From: Alphaproteobacteria bacterium
GTDB taxonomy: Bacteria > Pseudomonadota > Alphaproteobacteria > Rs-D84 > CACZYB01
DNA length: 64,000 bases
Assembly (NCBI GenBank): GCA_016297965.1
Contig: JAEDDP010000001.1
Span: forward strand, 1 to 64,000
Reading direction: 5' to 3'
This document shows, one piece after another, positions 9,101 through 17,634 of this stretch. Numbering within the stretch: the stretch's first letter is position 1; each line of letters starts with the position of its first letter. The notes beneath the pieces were generated by a model, which was not told the DNA's origin, did not search any database, and saw nothing but the letters and a program-made list of their open reading frames with translations. Made by a program: the position numbers and the translations under genes.

Positions 9101-9259
9101 TGGAGGTCCATCGTAAAAAACAAATTCGTCCTTTTCATCACGTTCATCAATGGAACGTTCAAAAATCCTGTTTTTATTCCAGAAAGCGAGGATTTTTTCC
9201 TCTATTTCAGGGAAATTTGGTTTTGCAACCGTTTCTGGATAAATATTTTTACTTGACAT
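6146..9259 (-). CDS. ileS: Isoleucyl-tRNA synthetase, eukaryote-like (type 2)
   Basis: A 1037-residue class I synthetase charging tRNA-Ile. The ATP-binding HIGH motif is HYGH in the block PFANGLPHYGH near residues 53-63, and the KMSKS motif reads KLSKK near residue 600. The GWDCHGLP block and the HYGH variant are typical of the eukaryotic/archaeal and Rickettsia-like IleRS clade (type 2), not of the E. coli-type enzyme. Consistent with that, the C-terminus lacks an obvious Cys-rich zinc finger. Type 2 enzymes are generally much less sensitive to mupirocin; that property is inferred from the family. Confidence 0.95.
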   Translation of the reverse strand: MSSKNIYPETVAKPNFPEIEEKILAFWNKNRIFERSIDERDEKDEFVFYDGPPFANGLPHYGHVLQSYTKDTVARYQTMLGKQVKRRWGWDCHGLPPELKTEKALGISGKKAIEKYGVDKFTEKCRADVLTYTNEWKGIVNRLGRWVDMDNAYKTMDMQYSESILWAFKQLYEKGLLYEDFRILPYSWAAETPLSNFEVNQGYKDKTDNTATVKFKLENGLTLLVWTTTPWTLPSNLMVAVGPKIEYSVYELNGEQLVLATSRVPAYKKELEKATFVRTLKGSELVGIHYTPVFPYFACYREKYDAFQVLAGDFVSTEDGTGIVHMAPGFGEDDFKACKSFSKDFPVLCPVDSEGKFTCEVPDYEGRQVFDTNDDIFMKLKNEGKLFKKDQITHSYPFCWRTDKPLIYKAMSSWFVRVEQIKDELIKANQTITWIPEHIKNGRFGKWLEGARDWSISRNRFWGAPLPVWKSDNPQYPRVDVFGSIAEIEKASGMKVVDLHRPYIDKITYPNPDDPTGKSMMVRIPDVFDCWFESGSMPFASCHYPFENKEWFDKNFPADFITEATDQTRGWFYTLVVMSVALFGKAPFKTCVCSGFVFDEKGQKLSKKLQNYAEPTEFFNKYGSDAFRWLLLSSPLLRGEIARISKEGTEVATTARKAQIPYYNAYHFFTLYANADGIKAEYNTSSNEIMDRYILAKLDELKETSKRCMDSYDIATFCSSVEKFLDILNNWYIRQCRERFWGTNVSKDTQIKAFNTLYSVLIDISKIMAPLMPFLTDFIYKNLTGENSVHLTLYPMSNGVRDNDLITVMDTIISICSTAKTLREEANIRNRQPLSLLTIASPKSDTLKPYTDIIKTECNVKDVAFTTDIDKYARKLLYIYTPIVGKRLGRALAEIQKSARNNEYEIVDGVCKIAGYELQPNEFEIKVEVLGNFKGKSISDNSAVVLLDTTITPELKTEGIVRDFIRAIQEERKNKDFNISDRINVYYSSNTPEIIDGIKKFEGDISSTVLAISMEKRNETLSNKLEDCDLSFEIEKA

Positions 9260-9281
9260 AATTATTTCCTTTGTTTATTAT

Positions 9282-9309
9282 TTGTCATAATTTTTAATAA
9301 TAATATGAT
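9282..9309 (+). promoter_or_regulatory. Promoter for the HAD gene at 9324
   Basis: TTGTCA at 9282-9287, a 16-base spacer and TATGAT at 9304-9309, in the short divergent gap between ileS and the HAD gene. The predicted start leaves almost no leader, so the call is moderate. Confidence 0.4.
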
Positions 9310-9323
9310 AGTAGGATTTAAAA

Positions 9324-10097
9324 ATGAATTCAATAGAAAAAAGTGTTTCCCTTAAAGAAAGATTTGCAGGTGTTGATGTTGCAAGTTATTATAAAGAAGA
9401 TGTTGTGAAGACAAAATTGGCTATTTTTGATTTTGACGAAACTTTGGTTCATTCAAAACACGTGTTTAGACAAGTAAACAATATGGCGATGGAAATGTTG
9501 GGTCTTCCACATAATGATTATATTGTTGCAAATATTTATGCTTTGTACAAAACACAATATATTGGTTGGGGAAAAAATCTTGAAGAACAACAAAAAATTT
9601 ATCATTCAAAATTTAATCCACTTGTTTCATCACTTTCCGCAGATCCAAGATTTTATAAGCAGATGGAATTTTATTTGGATATGAAAGATGTTATTAAACA
9701 ACTTGCAAAAACAAATATTGCCTTGGCTGTGGCTTCGTCCCGTGATTTGAAATCTATTTTAAGGTTCCTTGATTATGAGGGTGTAAGAAATCATTTTGAA
9801 ATGGTTCAAGCAACAGAAGGTGGTTTGATTTTTGATGATAAGCCAAGTACACAAGTTGTTGATTGGATTTCAACAGAAGTTGGTATTTCAACAGATAATG
9901 CCGTTATGATTGGTGATTCTTCATGTGATGTGCAAATGGGTAAAAAAGCAGGTATGAAAACAATAGGTATTGGTTATGGAAGCTTTACATCCGCCGAAAA
10001 GATTGCCCTTGAAGAACCAGATTACATTCTTAAAGATGAAAAGGAAATTAAAAACCTTCCTGCGGTTATAAGTAAACTTTTATCAAATGAAAGATAA
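9324..10097 (+). CDS. HAD-superfamily hydrolase
   Basis: A 257-residue phosphatase-like HAD protein. Motif I is DFDET at residues 36-40, where the two Asp residues are nucleophile and acid/base. Motif II ends in ASSRD at about 138-142, and motif III/IV is MIGDSSCDVQMGKKAG near 197-212. The helical insertion between motifs I and II is a C1-type cap, as in phosphoglycolate-phosphatase-like enzymes. The natural substrate cannot be read from the sequence. The first about 30 residues are an extension not needed for the fold. Confidence 0.85.
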   Translation: MNSIEKSVSLKERFAGVDVASYYKEDVVKTKLAIFDFDETLVHSKHVFRQVNNMAMEMLGLPHNDYIVANIYALYKTQYIGWGKNLEEQQKIYHSKFNPLVSSLSADPRFYKQMEFYLDMKDVIKQLAKTNIALAVASSRDLKSILRFLDYEGVRNHFEMVQATEGGLIFDDKPSTQVVDWISTEVGISTDNAVMIGDSSCDVQMGKKAGMKTIGIGYGSFTSAEKIALEEPDYILKDEKEIKNLPAVISKLLSNER

Positions 10098-10120
10098 TTT
10101 TTAAGTTTAATTTAAAATTA

Positions 10121-10149
10121 TTGATATTTGATTGGTTTTTGCCTATAAT
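10121..10149 (+). promoter_or_regulatory. Sigma70-like promoter for mnmG
   Basis: TTGATA at 10121-10126, exactly 17 bases, then a perfect TATAAT at 10144-10149, 35 bases before the mnmG start. Confidence 0.75.
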
Positions 10150-10184
10150 ACTTTAATAAAAAGTATTTTACGGAAGTTTTTAAA

Positions 10185-12026
10185 ATGAATTTTGATGTTG
10201 TTGTGGTTGGTGGCGGTCATGCCGGTATAGAGGCTTCATCCGCATCTGCAAGGCTTGGGCTTAAAGTTGCACTTGTTACATTTAAAAGAACGAACATTGG
10301 TGAAATGTCATGTAATCCGTCCATTGGTGGACTTGGTAAGGGACATTTGGTTCGTGAAATTGATGCTCTTGACGGTGTGATGGCGCGTGCAATTGATAAA
10401 GCCGGTACGCAGTTTAGGGTCCTTAACGCATCAAAGGGTGCCGCAGTTCAAGGTCCAAGGGCGCAAGCAGACAGAGATTTGTATAAAAAGGCCGTAAATG
10501 AGATTTTGGCGGAACAAAAAACATTAACCATTATTGAAGATGAAGTTGTTGAAATACTTTTTGATGATAAGATTTCATCTGTTAAAGGTGTTGTTTTAAA
10601 ATCCGGTGGTGTTGTTAATTGTAAGTCAGTGGTCCTTACGACCGGAACTTTTTTAAATGGTGTTATGCATACCGGTGAAGTTCAAACAAAGGGAGGACGA
10701 ATTGGAGAGCAGGCAAGCTATGGTATAACAGAATCCCTTAAAAAAGCTGGGTTTGAGATTTTAAGGCTTAAAACCGGTACTCCGGCAAGACTTTCAATGA
10801 AAACAATAAACTATGATGGTTTGGAATGTCAGGGTAGTGATAATCCACCAGAAGCCTTTTCATATATGACGGAAAAGATAAGTCAAGAACTTCTTCCATG
10901 TTATATAACCTATACAAATGCAACAACACATAAGATTATTACCGATAATAAGGACAGGACTCCTTTGTATAACGGTCAAATAAAATCTATTGGTCCGCGT
11001 TATTGTCCAAGTATTGAAGATAAGGTTGTGCGTTTTGCATCACATCCTTCGCATCATATATTTTTGGAACAGGAAGGTTATGGTTCCGATGTGATTTATC
11101 CGAATGGAATTTCAACATCCCTTCCGGCGGATGTTCAGGATGCCTTTATTCATTCCATTAAAGGGTTGGAGAATGTAAAAATACTTCGTTATGGCTATGC
11201 AATAGAATATGATGCCATTGATGCAAGGGAGCTTAATCCTACACTTGGTTCAAAAAGGATAAAGGGGCTTTATTTTGCCGGACAGATAAATGGAACAAGT
11301 GGTTATGAAGAAGCCGCATCACAGGGTATATTGGCGGGACTTAATGCCGGTCTTTTTTCTCGCGGTGATGATGAACTTGTCCTTGACAGAAGTCAGGCAT
11401 ATATTGGTGTTTTGGTTGACGATATTACAACATTGGGTGTTGATGAACCTTATCGTATGTTTACGGCAAGGTCGGAATATAGATTAAGTATTCGTGCGGA
11501 TAATGCGGATCAACGACTTACACCGATTGGCGTAAAAATTGGTTGTGTTAGCGAGAAAAGAAAGGCTGTTTTTGATAAAAAAATATCAGAAATGGCAAAA
11601 TTGAGAGAATTTTTACAATCAAAAAAGCTTAATAATAAAAAACTTTCCTTGGTTAGATGTGAAGGTTGTGGTGCCGCTGGGGAAAATGGATATTCGGCAT
11701 TAAGGTACAGTGAGCTTGATATAAATAAAATTGCAAAAATTTTTCCGGAAGTTTCAAATTTTTCGCCGGATGTTGTTCGTCAGATAGGTATAGAAGGCAA
11801 GTATCAGGGATATTTGAAACGGCAGGAGCTTGACATTTTATCGTACAAGCGGGACCAAGATTTGAAGATACCATCAAATATTGATTATGATAAAATTGGT
11901 GGTCTTAATTTGGAATTAAGGGCAAAGCTTAAAAAAGCAAGTCCAGCGACTTTGGCAAGTGCAGGACGAATACCGGGAATGACACCGGCGGGACTTACCG
12001 CTTTGCTTAAATATGTCAAAAAATGA
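10185..12026 (+). CDS. mnmG: tRNA uridine-5-carboxymethylaminomethyl modification enzyme MnmG (GidA)
   Basis: A full-length 613-residue FAD enzyme. With MnmE it installs the (carboxymethyl)aminomethyl group on U34 of tRNAs. The FAD-binding GGGHAGIEA motif is at about 9-17, the MSCNPSIGGLGKGHLVREIDA block follows at about 42-62, and the C-terminal helical domain ends with the family-typical AGRIPGMTPA. In many Alphaproteobacteria mnmG sits with mnmE, rsmG and parAB near the origin. None of these is here; a radical SAM gene follows after 19 bases. Confidence 0.97.
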   Translation: MNFDVVVVGGGHAGIEASSASARLGLKVALVTFKRTNIGEMSCNPSIGGLGKGHLVREIDALDGVMARAIDKAGTQFRVLNASKGAAVQGPRAQADRDLYKKAVNEILAEQKTLTIIEDEVVEILFDDKISSVKGVVLKSGGVVNCKSVVLTTGTFLNGVMHTGEVQTKGGRIGEQASYGITESLKKAGFEILRLKTGTPARLSMKTINYDGLECQGSDNPPEAFSYMTEKISQELLPCYITYTNATTHKIITDNKDRTPLYNGQIKSIGPRYCPSIEDKVVRFASHPSHHIFLEQEGYGSDVIYPNGISTSLPADVQDAFIHSIKGLENVKILRYGYAIEYDAIDARELNPTLGSKRIKGLYFAGQINGTSGYEEAASQGILAGLNAGLFSRGDDELVLDRSQAYIGVLVDDITTLGVDEPYRMFTARSEYRLSIRADNADQRLTPIGVKIGCVSEKRKAVFDKKISEMAKLREFLQSKKLNNKKLSLVRCEGCGAAGENGYSALRYSELDINKIAKIFPEVSNFSPDVVRQIGIEGKYQGYLKRQELDILSYKRDQDLKIPSNIDYDKIGGLNLELRAKLKKASPATLASAGRIPGMTPAGLTALLKYVKK

Positions 12027-12045
12027 TGTTTAATGGGAGGAAAAA

Positions 12046-13086
12046 ATGCCATGTGTTTGTAGGAGACCGTTCAAGTCTTTTCATATAGAGGCTGGTGGTA
12101 ATGTCTATTTTTGTTGTCCGAGTTTTACGGATGAACCAATAGGAAATATTTTTGATGATTCATTTGAAGATATTTGGTATGGAGAGAAAGCAACAAAATT
12201 TAGAGAGAGTGTTTTAGATAAGTCATATAAGCATTGTAATATGAATCTTTGTACGGATTTTGCAGATGGTTTGGAGGATATTGATTATAGTTTTAAGTTG
12301 GAATTTCCAAAAGAGGTACATTTAAGTTATGTATCTGCATGTAATTTAAGGTGTGTAACGTGTCGTGATTGTATTATTTATGAATCAAAAGAAAATACAG
12401 AATATTTTAATTCCTATATTGATAAAATACTTCCTTTTTGTAAAGAGGCAGAGACCGTTTATTTAAATGGAAGTGGAGAGTTATTTGTTTCTCACCATTT
12501 GTGTGAAATATGTAAAAGAATTATTGAAGTTAATCCAAAAGTTAAGTTTTTTATAAATACTAATGGTCTTTTTTTTAATAAGCAAATGTGTGAAAAGTTT
12601 GGATTTTTAGATAATATTTATAATGTTTGGGTTTCAATACATGCGGCAACGGAAAAAACGTATAATAAGATAGTTCGTGGTGGAAATTGGAAAATCCTTC
12701 AAAGAAATTTATCTTATATTTCCAAATTAAAAAAAGCAGGAAAAATTGAAAGATTTGATATTTTGTTTGTTGTATCGTCCCTTAATTACAAAGAAATGCC
12801 AAAGTTTGTAAAAATGGCGGAAAAATATGGTGCCAATGCTTTGTTTTGGAGGTTTAGAAATTGGGATTGTTCTCAAATGTGTAAGGAATATGATAAATAT
12901 ACTTGTTGGGAAAAAGATCATAAAGATTATAAGAAATTTATAAAAGTTCTTTACAAATTAAAGTGTAAGTATGGCATTAAAAATGATTATCAATCTAGGT
13001 GTTGGATTTCAGATCCGTTGTTTAAAAAACTTCAAGTAGAGGCGAAGGGAAGTTTTTTTGAAAGATTGAAAAATAAAATCTTTTAA
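12046..13086 (+). CDS. Radical SAM protein with N-terminal SPASM-like cysteines
   Basis: A 346-residue radical SAM enzyme. The canonical CX3CX2C motif that holds the 4Fe-4S/SAM cluster is C99, C103, C106 (CNLRCVTC). Before it, residues 3-70 carry further cysteines (3, 5, 23, 24, 64, 69) around a 'GNIF.....IW' segment, which is the pattern of a SPASM auxiliary-cluster domain. SPASM is normally C-terminal, so the order here is inverted. The gene follows mnmG by 19 bases with a GGGAGG ribosome site. The substrate is unknown; peptide or sugar-modifying roles are typical of SPASM enzymes. Its stop overlaps the converging bamB gene by 4 bases. Confidence 0.8.
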   Translation: MPCVCRRPFKSFHIEAGGNVYFCCPSFTDEPIGNIFDDSFEDIWYGEKATKFRESVLDKSYKHCNMNLCTDFADGLEDIDYSFKLEFPKEVHLSYVSACNLRCVTCRDCIIYESKENTEYFNSYIDKILPFCKEAETVYLNGSGELFVSHHLCEICKRIIEVNPKVKFFINTNGLFFNKQMCEKFGFLDNIYNVWVSIHAATEKTYNKIVRGGNWKILQRNLSYISKLKKAGKIERFDILFVVSSLNYKEMPKFVKMAEKYGANALFWRFRNWDCSQMCKEYDKYTCWEKDHKDYKKFIKVLYKLKCKYGIKNDYQSRCWISDPLFKKLQVEAKGSFFERLKNKIF

Positions 13087-14342
13087 TTGAAAACACGAAG
13101 TGTTGCATTTGAAAGGATTATTAACTTATCTTCAACTGCGATTGGCGATACATCAATTTTTGATGTAAGGTTTATTGTTTCAATTATTCTTCCGGTATAT
13201 GGATTTATTTTTATGATATCTCCATTTGCAACAGGGATTAGAAGCTGGTTATTGATTAAAAGTGGATCAAATATCATATCGTATGTGTTTAGGCGTGTTT
13301 CCCAAATTTGTTTTCCGGTTTTCGTATCGGTGGCGGAAACAACCCTGTTGTTGTTTATATCAAACATAGTTTCATTTGATATTACAGGTGTGGTTATTCC
13401 ACCGTTGGAGTTTTCCCAAATTTGTTTTCCATCGCGAAGGGTTAATGCCTTTGTTATATCATTATATCCCTTTACAATAACCAAACCCTTTGTGGCGATT
13501 GGGTTTGCAACAATATCGGAGATGTTGTTAAGGTTGGATGTTGATATTTTGTATACGGAATCAAGCCATATAGGTGTTGTTGTGTCGGACATAAGCATAT
13601 GAATTTCACCGTTTGAAAATGTTGCAACAAGCTTGTCATCCATACATAGTGGTGTTGATCCCTTTATGAAAGAAGATGCTTCTTCCATTGATTTATGGGT
13701 ATAAAGTTTATTTCCGGTTTGTTTATCAATTATATAAAGTTCGTTGCTGTCATTTATGAAAAATAACTTGTTTCCACAAATTTGAAGTCCGGATTTTAGG
13801 GGAGTGTTAAAATACTTACTGTATGCAATTTCCCCAGTTTTTGCATTAAGTTTTAAAAGCTGTGCCGAATTTGTTATCGCATATAAATAATTATCATCAA
13901 GGGCAAGTGCGCCGAATTTTATAAGGTCGTTATTTTTTATTCGTTCCATTTCCCAAATGGTTTTGCCCGTATTTATATTTGTTGCGGTGATTTTTAATTT
14001 GCCGTCAATTGTAAAAATGGTTGTTTTGTTTGCAACAGGTCTGTATAAAATTTGATTTGTATCATCAACAGTACCAATGCTTTTTGAAAAAAGTTTTTTG
14101 AATTGCTTTTTTCCGGCAAGGTGGCCAACATTATTTTCATTATTGCCACCGGTTGATGACCATTGTTTGTTTATATATGGTTTTTCAAGGACAATTCTTT
14201 TTTCAATATTTTCATCGGTTATTTCAGAATTAAATATTGAAATCTTTTCACCGGAAAGTGGGGACGGTGCATTTTCACATGCAAATAAAAGAGGAAGAAG
14301 TAAAAATGTTAAAATTTTACCAGATTTTGTTTTTTTATTCAT
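13083..14342 (-). CDS. bamB: BamB-like outer-membrane beta-propeller lipoprotein (PQQ repeats)
   Basis: A 419-residue lipoprotein. The signal peptide ends in a lipobox LFAC with the lipidated cysteine at residue 22. The rest is made of repeated PQQ-type blades with K-T-G-K/E-x-x-W cores such as TGKTIWE and TGKQIWE, the BamB/YfgL eight-bladed propeller fold. BamB is an accessory subunit of the BAM machine that inserts outer-membrane proteins. It lies downstream of a membrane-anchored TPR gene, the usual pairing for bamB. The GAGGGG ribosome site supports ATG 14342. Confidence 0.88.
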   Translation of the reverse strand: MNKKTKSGKILTFLLLPLLFACENAPSPLSGEKISIFNSEITDENIEKRIVLEKPYINKQWSSTGGNNENNVGHLAGKKQFKKLFSKSIGTVDDTNQILYRPVANKTTIFTIDGKLKITATNINTGKTIWEMERIKNNDLIKFGALALDDNYLYAITNSAQLLKLNAKTGEIAYSKYFNTPLKSGLQICGNKLFFINDSNELYIIDKQTGNKLYTHKSMEEASSFIKGSTPLCMDDKLVATFSNGEIHMLMSDTTTPIWLDSVYKISTSNLNNISDIVANPIATKGLVIVKGYNDITKALTLRDGKQIWENSNGGITTPVISNETMFDINNNRVVSATDTKTGKQIWETRLNTYDMIFDPLLINNQLLIPVANGDIIKINPYTGRIIETINLTSKIDVSPIAVEDKLIILSNATLRVFN

Positions 14343-14375
14343 AATGTTCCCCCCCTCTTTTATTTTTTAAAGACT

Positions 14376-15089
14376 TTATTTTGCCTTTGCCTCGCTTGCC
14401 TTTACAAAATTTAATATATTTAAACTTTCTGATTTAAAGCTTATTGGAAGAGATTCATTGTCGGTGATTTCTTCAAATATTTTTTGTGCGGATGCAAGGT
14501 TGTTTTCACGAATGTAAATTGTTCCCAAAACAAATTGTGCGGTTGCATAAAATGGTTGTTTTTTACCAATACCAGACAACATTGTTTTTACATTTTCAAT
14601 TTTATTTTCCGGAATGAAGGAAATAAGGTTACCAAGTTTTACAATGGCAAGATTTTTGAATGTGTTGTCCGTTGAATTATCAATAATTGTTTGTAGGGTT
14701 TGAATTGCATCTTCAATTTTTTGATTTTCAATTTGCATAGAATAGATATTGAAGTATGCAACATCCCTGTACCCGAATTTTGCGGTATTTGCAAATTCCT
14801 TTAATTCAAGGATTTTTCCATCCACAGATGTGTTTTTTGCGGAAAGGATGCGTTCAAACTTTTTGGCCTCCTTTAAGCTGGTTTCTTTTTTATAATTTTC
14901 ATACCAGTTATTACATATTGTTATGCCAAGGATTACAATAATTGCACCGATGATATAATTTTTATATGTATTCCAAATGATTGAAATTTTTTCGGCCTTT
15001 ACTTCCTCAGCCACCTCACGAAAGAAAGCGTTTTTTTGGCTTTCCATATATTGTTCCTTTAAAGATTTAACTTCTTTTTTTTCAGTCAT
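14376..15089 (-). CDS. Membrane-anchored tetratricopeptide protein (YfgM/TPR_21-like)
   Basis: A 237-residue protein with a charged cytoplasmic N-terminus, one transmembrane helix (about 45-66) and a periplasmic helical-repeat domain with TPR-like signatures. The order and fold match YfgM, a SecYEG-associated periplasmic chaperone partner encoded next to bamB. I choose ATG 15089 over ATG 15134. A GGAG ribosome site lies nine bases upstream, inside the end of rph, and this start falls just after the rph stop. Confidence 0.8.
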   Translation of the reverse strand: MTEKKEVKSLKEQYMESQKNAFFREVAEEVKAEKISIIWNTYKNYIIGAIIVILGITICNNWYENYKKETSLKEAKKFERILSAKNTSVDGKILELKEFANTAKFGYRDVAYFNIYSMQIENQKIEDAIQTLQTIIDNSTDNTFKNLAIVKLGNLISFIPENKIENVKTMLSGIGKKQPFYATAQFVLGTIYIRENNLASAQKIFEEITDNESLPISFKSESLNILNFVKASEAKAK

Positions 15090-15093
15090 TTTT

Positions 15094-15810
15094 TTAGTTC
15101 TCCAAAGCTTCTTTTTGTTTTTTAAATAATTCAATCAAGCCACCACGAGCAAGGTTAAGTAATTTTGTAAATTCGTGTTCGGTGAATGGGACCTTTTCTG
15201 CGGTACCTTGGATTTCAACGATACCACCGGACTCTGTCATAACAAAATTGCTGTCGGTTTCGGCATTGCTGTCTTCTTCGTAATCAAGGTCAAGAAGAAG
15301 TTCGCCGTTTACTATACCACATGATACAGCAGCCACAGCATCATTTATTGGGAATATTTCCCATTTTAATTTGCGTTGTAATTTTTTCATTGCCAAATAA
15401 AGGGCAACATATCCACCGGTGATTGATGCGGTTCTTGTTCCACCGTCGGCTTGTAATACGTCGCAATCAATAACAATTTGTCTTTCCCCAATTTTATCAA
15501 GTTCAACAACAGAACGAAGTGAACGGCCGATTAATCGTTGTATTTCCATTGTTCGTCCACCCTGTTTTCCACGGCAAGCTTCACGATCAATACGTGTAAT
15601 ACAAGAAGCAGGAAGCATTCCGTATTCGGCGGTTACCCAACCGGTGCCGGTGTGTTTTAAAAACATTGGAACCTTGTTTTCAACAGTTGCTGTACAAAGA
15701 ACCTTTGTATCGCCATAGGATATAAGACAAGAACCATCCGCATATTTGTTTACATTAGGGATTATTTCTATTTTTCTTAATTCTTCATTTTTTCTTTCAA
15801 GCGCACGCAT
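15094..15810 (-). CDS. rph: Ribonuclease PH
   Basis: A 238-residue phosphorolytic 3'-5' exoribonuclease that trims tRNA 3' ends. Hallmark blocks are present: the N-terminal [12 protein letters not shown], the EYGMLPAS region, [16 protein letters not shown] (phosphate/RNA site, about 80-96) and [18 protein letters not shown]. It heads the minus-strand rph-TPR-bamB operon, with gaps of 4 and 33 bases. Confidence 0.97.
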   Translation of the reverse strand: MRALERKNEELRKIEIIPNVNKYADGSCLISYGDTKVLCTATVENKVPMFLKHTGTGWVTAEYGMLPASCITRIDREACRGKQGGRTMEIQRLIGRSLRSVVELDKIGERQIVIDCDVLQADGGTRTASITGGYVALYLAMKKLQRKLKWEIFPINDAVAAVSCGIVNGELLLDLDYEEDSNAETDSNFVMTESGGIVEIQGTAEKVPFTEHEFTKLLNLARGGLIELFKKQKEALEN

Positions 15811-15889
15811 TTTTTATCCTTGAATTTTGTTTGGTTTTTTAGTATATTTTATTTTATAGTTATATATAACTTTTTTTAAAAAGGCAAGT

Positions 15890-16153
15890 ATGAAAGAGAA
15901 ACTTAAAAATTCTTTGCAATTATTATCCGATGCGATTGATGATTTGTCAGGCAGTATTTCATCATATCAGGCAGTAAGGGCGCAAAGGCATAATGCCGAA
16001 GTTGAACTTTACCGTGCGGAACAAAAAAAATCGTTGGATGAAATTGCAAGATTAAGAGGGGCATACGAATCAGAACATAATAAAGTTGTTCGTGCCTTAG
16101 GTGAGGTGAAGGATTTGTCAATTTCTCTTAAAAACAAAATGAATCAGTTTTAG
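15890..16153 (+). CDS. Small coiled-coil protein upstream of zapA (DUF4164-like)
   Basis: An 87-residue, almost wholly helical, charged protein with heptad character from about 25 to 80. A small coiled-coil gene of the DUF4164 type directly before zapA is common in Alphaproteobacteria, and size and position fit. The family match is inferred from context. A role with ZapA at the division ring is plausible but unproven. zapA follows after 9 bases. Confidence 0.7.
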   Translation: MKEKLKNSLQLLSDAIDDLSGSISSYQAVRAQRHNAEVELYRAEQKKSLDEIARLRGAYESEHNKVVRALGEVKDLSISLKNKMNQF

Positions 16154-16162
16154 AGGGATATT

Positions 16163-16528
16163 ATGCCAACAGTTAATTTTAAAATAAATTCAAAAAATTA
16201 TTCCGTTGATTGTGGTGCCGGTCAGGAAGAACAAATTCTTTCCATTGCATCGCAAATTGATGCAAAGGCAAAACAGCTTTCGTCTATGTTTGGTGATGTT
16301 GACAGTGAAACATTGCTTTTGATGGTATGTATTTTGACCTTTGGTGATGTATCAAAGGCGAAGGCAAAGGTTGCTGGTTTAGAGGCGGAGGTTAATAAGT
16401 TAAGATCCGAAATGGTGGACGAAGATGCACTTTCCGATTTGATTTCTCAATTAACAAGAAAGGTGAAAAGTTTGTCGGTTTCACTTTCAAATGTTGATAA
16501 TGATTCAGTGATAGATTTTAATAGATAG
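16163..16528 (+). CDS. zapA: Cell division protein ZapA
   Basis: A 121-residue ZapA: a small N-terminal beta domain (MPTVNFKINSKNYSVDC) followed by the helix AASQIDAK-like segment IASQIDAKAKQL and a C-terminal coiled coil. ZapA cross-links FtsZ filaments at the division site. It is the second gene of a tight operon with mic60, which starts 11 bases after its stop. Confidence 0.88.
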   Translation: MPTVNFKINSKNYSVDCGAGQEEQILSIASQIDAKAKQLSSMFGDVDSETLLLMVCILTFGDVSKAKAKVAGLEAEVNKLRSEMVDEDALSDLISQLTRKVKSLSVSLSNVDNDSVIDFNR

Positions 16529-16539
16529 AGGGTATTTTT

Positions 16540-17634
16540 ATGTTTAAAAAAAATAAAGAAGTAAAAGATAATACAGTGGTTGAAATTGTAAAAACTCCAA
16601 AAAAGGAAACTTCATTTTCTGTTTTCCAGATTGTGATTTTTTCATTCCTTTTTATTTTGATGATTTGGATTATTGGGTTTTTAAGTTTGGAATTGGATGG
16701 TCAAAAACAACAAATTCGTGTTTTAAATAATAAGGTTGACCAGATGGAAAAGGGTGGTGCCGAACTTTTGGAATCGTATATTGATAAAATAAGGGATTTA
16801 CAAAAAATTGATATAAAGGATCAGGTTCAACAATTTGGTTTGGATATAAAGGATAATATTCAACGTGTTCGCGAACTTATGTTTGATAAAAATGATTTGG
16901 CACGGGTTGAAGGTCGTATTGGTGCATTGGAGGATTACAATAATACATATCGTGGAACGAATCTTTTGATGCTTACATCATCAACACTTCTTCGTGATGC
17001 AATAAACAGAGGTGAAAATTTTGAGGTGGAGCTTGAAACACTTGGTGAGATTGCAGGAAATAATAAAGATGTGGTGGAGGCAATTGCTCTTTTACAACCA
17101 TACGCAAAAACTGGTATAAAAACATTTAATCAATTACGAAACGATTTTGATAAAATTGCCGATGATATTGTGTTCATTTCCGATAATCCAGAAGGTGAAG
17201 GGGACAGTATAAGAAGCAGGTTCGTTTTCCGTGTAAAAAGCCTTTTACAAATAAGGAAGATTGATTTTGATGAAAATGTTGGTGATACACAAGAAAGTCC
17301 AGATTTTATTGTTGCGAAAGTTCAAAACCTTTTGAAAAATGGAGATTTGGTTGGTGCGGTTAGCGAGTTTGAAAAGTTAAAGAATGTATCAAATGCCGGT
17401 TTTGAACGGGCAAAGACTTGGTATGACGATGCGAAGTTGAAGCTTTATGTAGAAAGTGTTATGTCGCCAATATTGAAACTTTCCCTTGAAAAGGCATTGC
17501 ATGATGTTGATGTAAAAAAGGTTTCACAAAAGAAAAGAACCTTTGTTATAAAGGAGCCAGTACCAGCAGGAGTACAAAAAATAGAGCTTAAACGTCCGGA
17601 AGCATTAAACCAGAAACAAGAAGGGGAAAAATAA
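16540..17634 (+). CDS. Mic60 (mitofilin)-like inner-membrane protein, COG4223-type
   Basis: A 364-residue protein with one N-terminal transmembrane helix (about 27-50), a long coiled coil (about 54-135) and a C-terminal helical domain resembling the mitofilin signature region (about 230-330). This is the layout of alphaproteobacterial Mic60, the ancestor of the mitochondrial crista-junction protein, which shapes inner membranes and bridges to the outer membrane. Alphaproteobacterial mic60 normally sits directly before hemY, and a HemY N-terminal domain does follow here without a gap. No heme genes are near. The call rests on architecture and synteny. Confidence 0.78.
   Translation: MFKKNKEVKDNTVVEIVKTPKKETSFSVFQIVIFSFLFILMIWIIGFLSLELDGQKQQIRVLNNKVDQMEKGGAELLESYIDKIRDLQKIDIKDQVQQFGLDIKDNIQRVRELMFDKNDLARVEGRIGALEDYNNTYRGTNLLMLTSSTLLRDAINRGENFEVELETLGEIAGNNKDVVEAIALLQPYAKTGIKTFNQLRNDFDKIADDIVFISDNPEGEGDSIRSRFVFRVKSLLQIRKIDFDENVGDTQESPDFIVAKVQNLLKNGDLVGAVSEFEKLKNVSNAGFERAKTWYDDAKLKLYVESVMSPILKLSLEKALHDVDVKKVSQKKRTFVIKEPVPAGVQKIELKRPEALNQKQEGEK

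Noticed and set aside
13087..13602. Plus-strand frame of 171 codons opposite bamB
   Set aside because: It lies wholly antisense to the clear BamB-like propeller gene and has no ribosome site.
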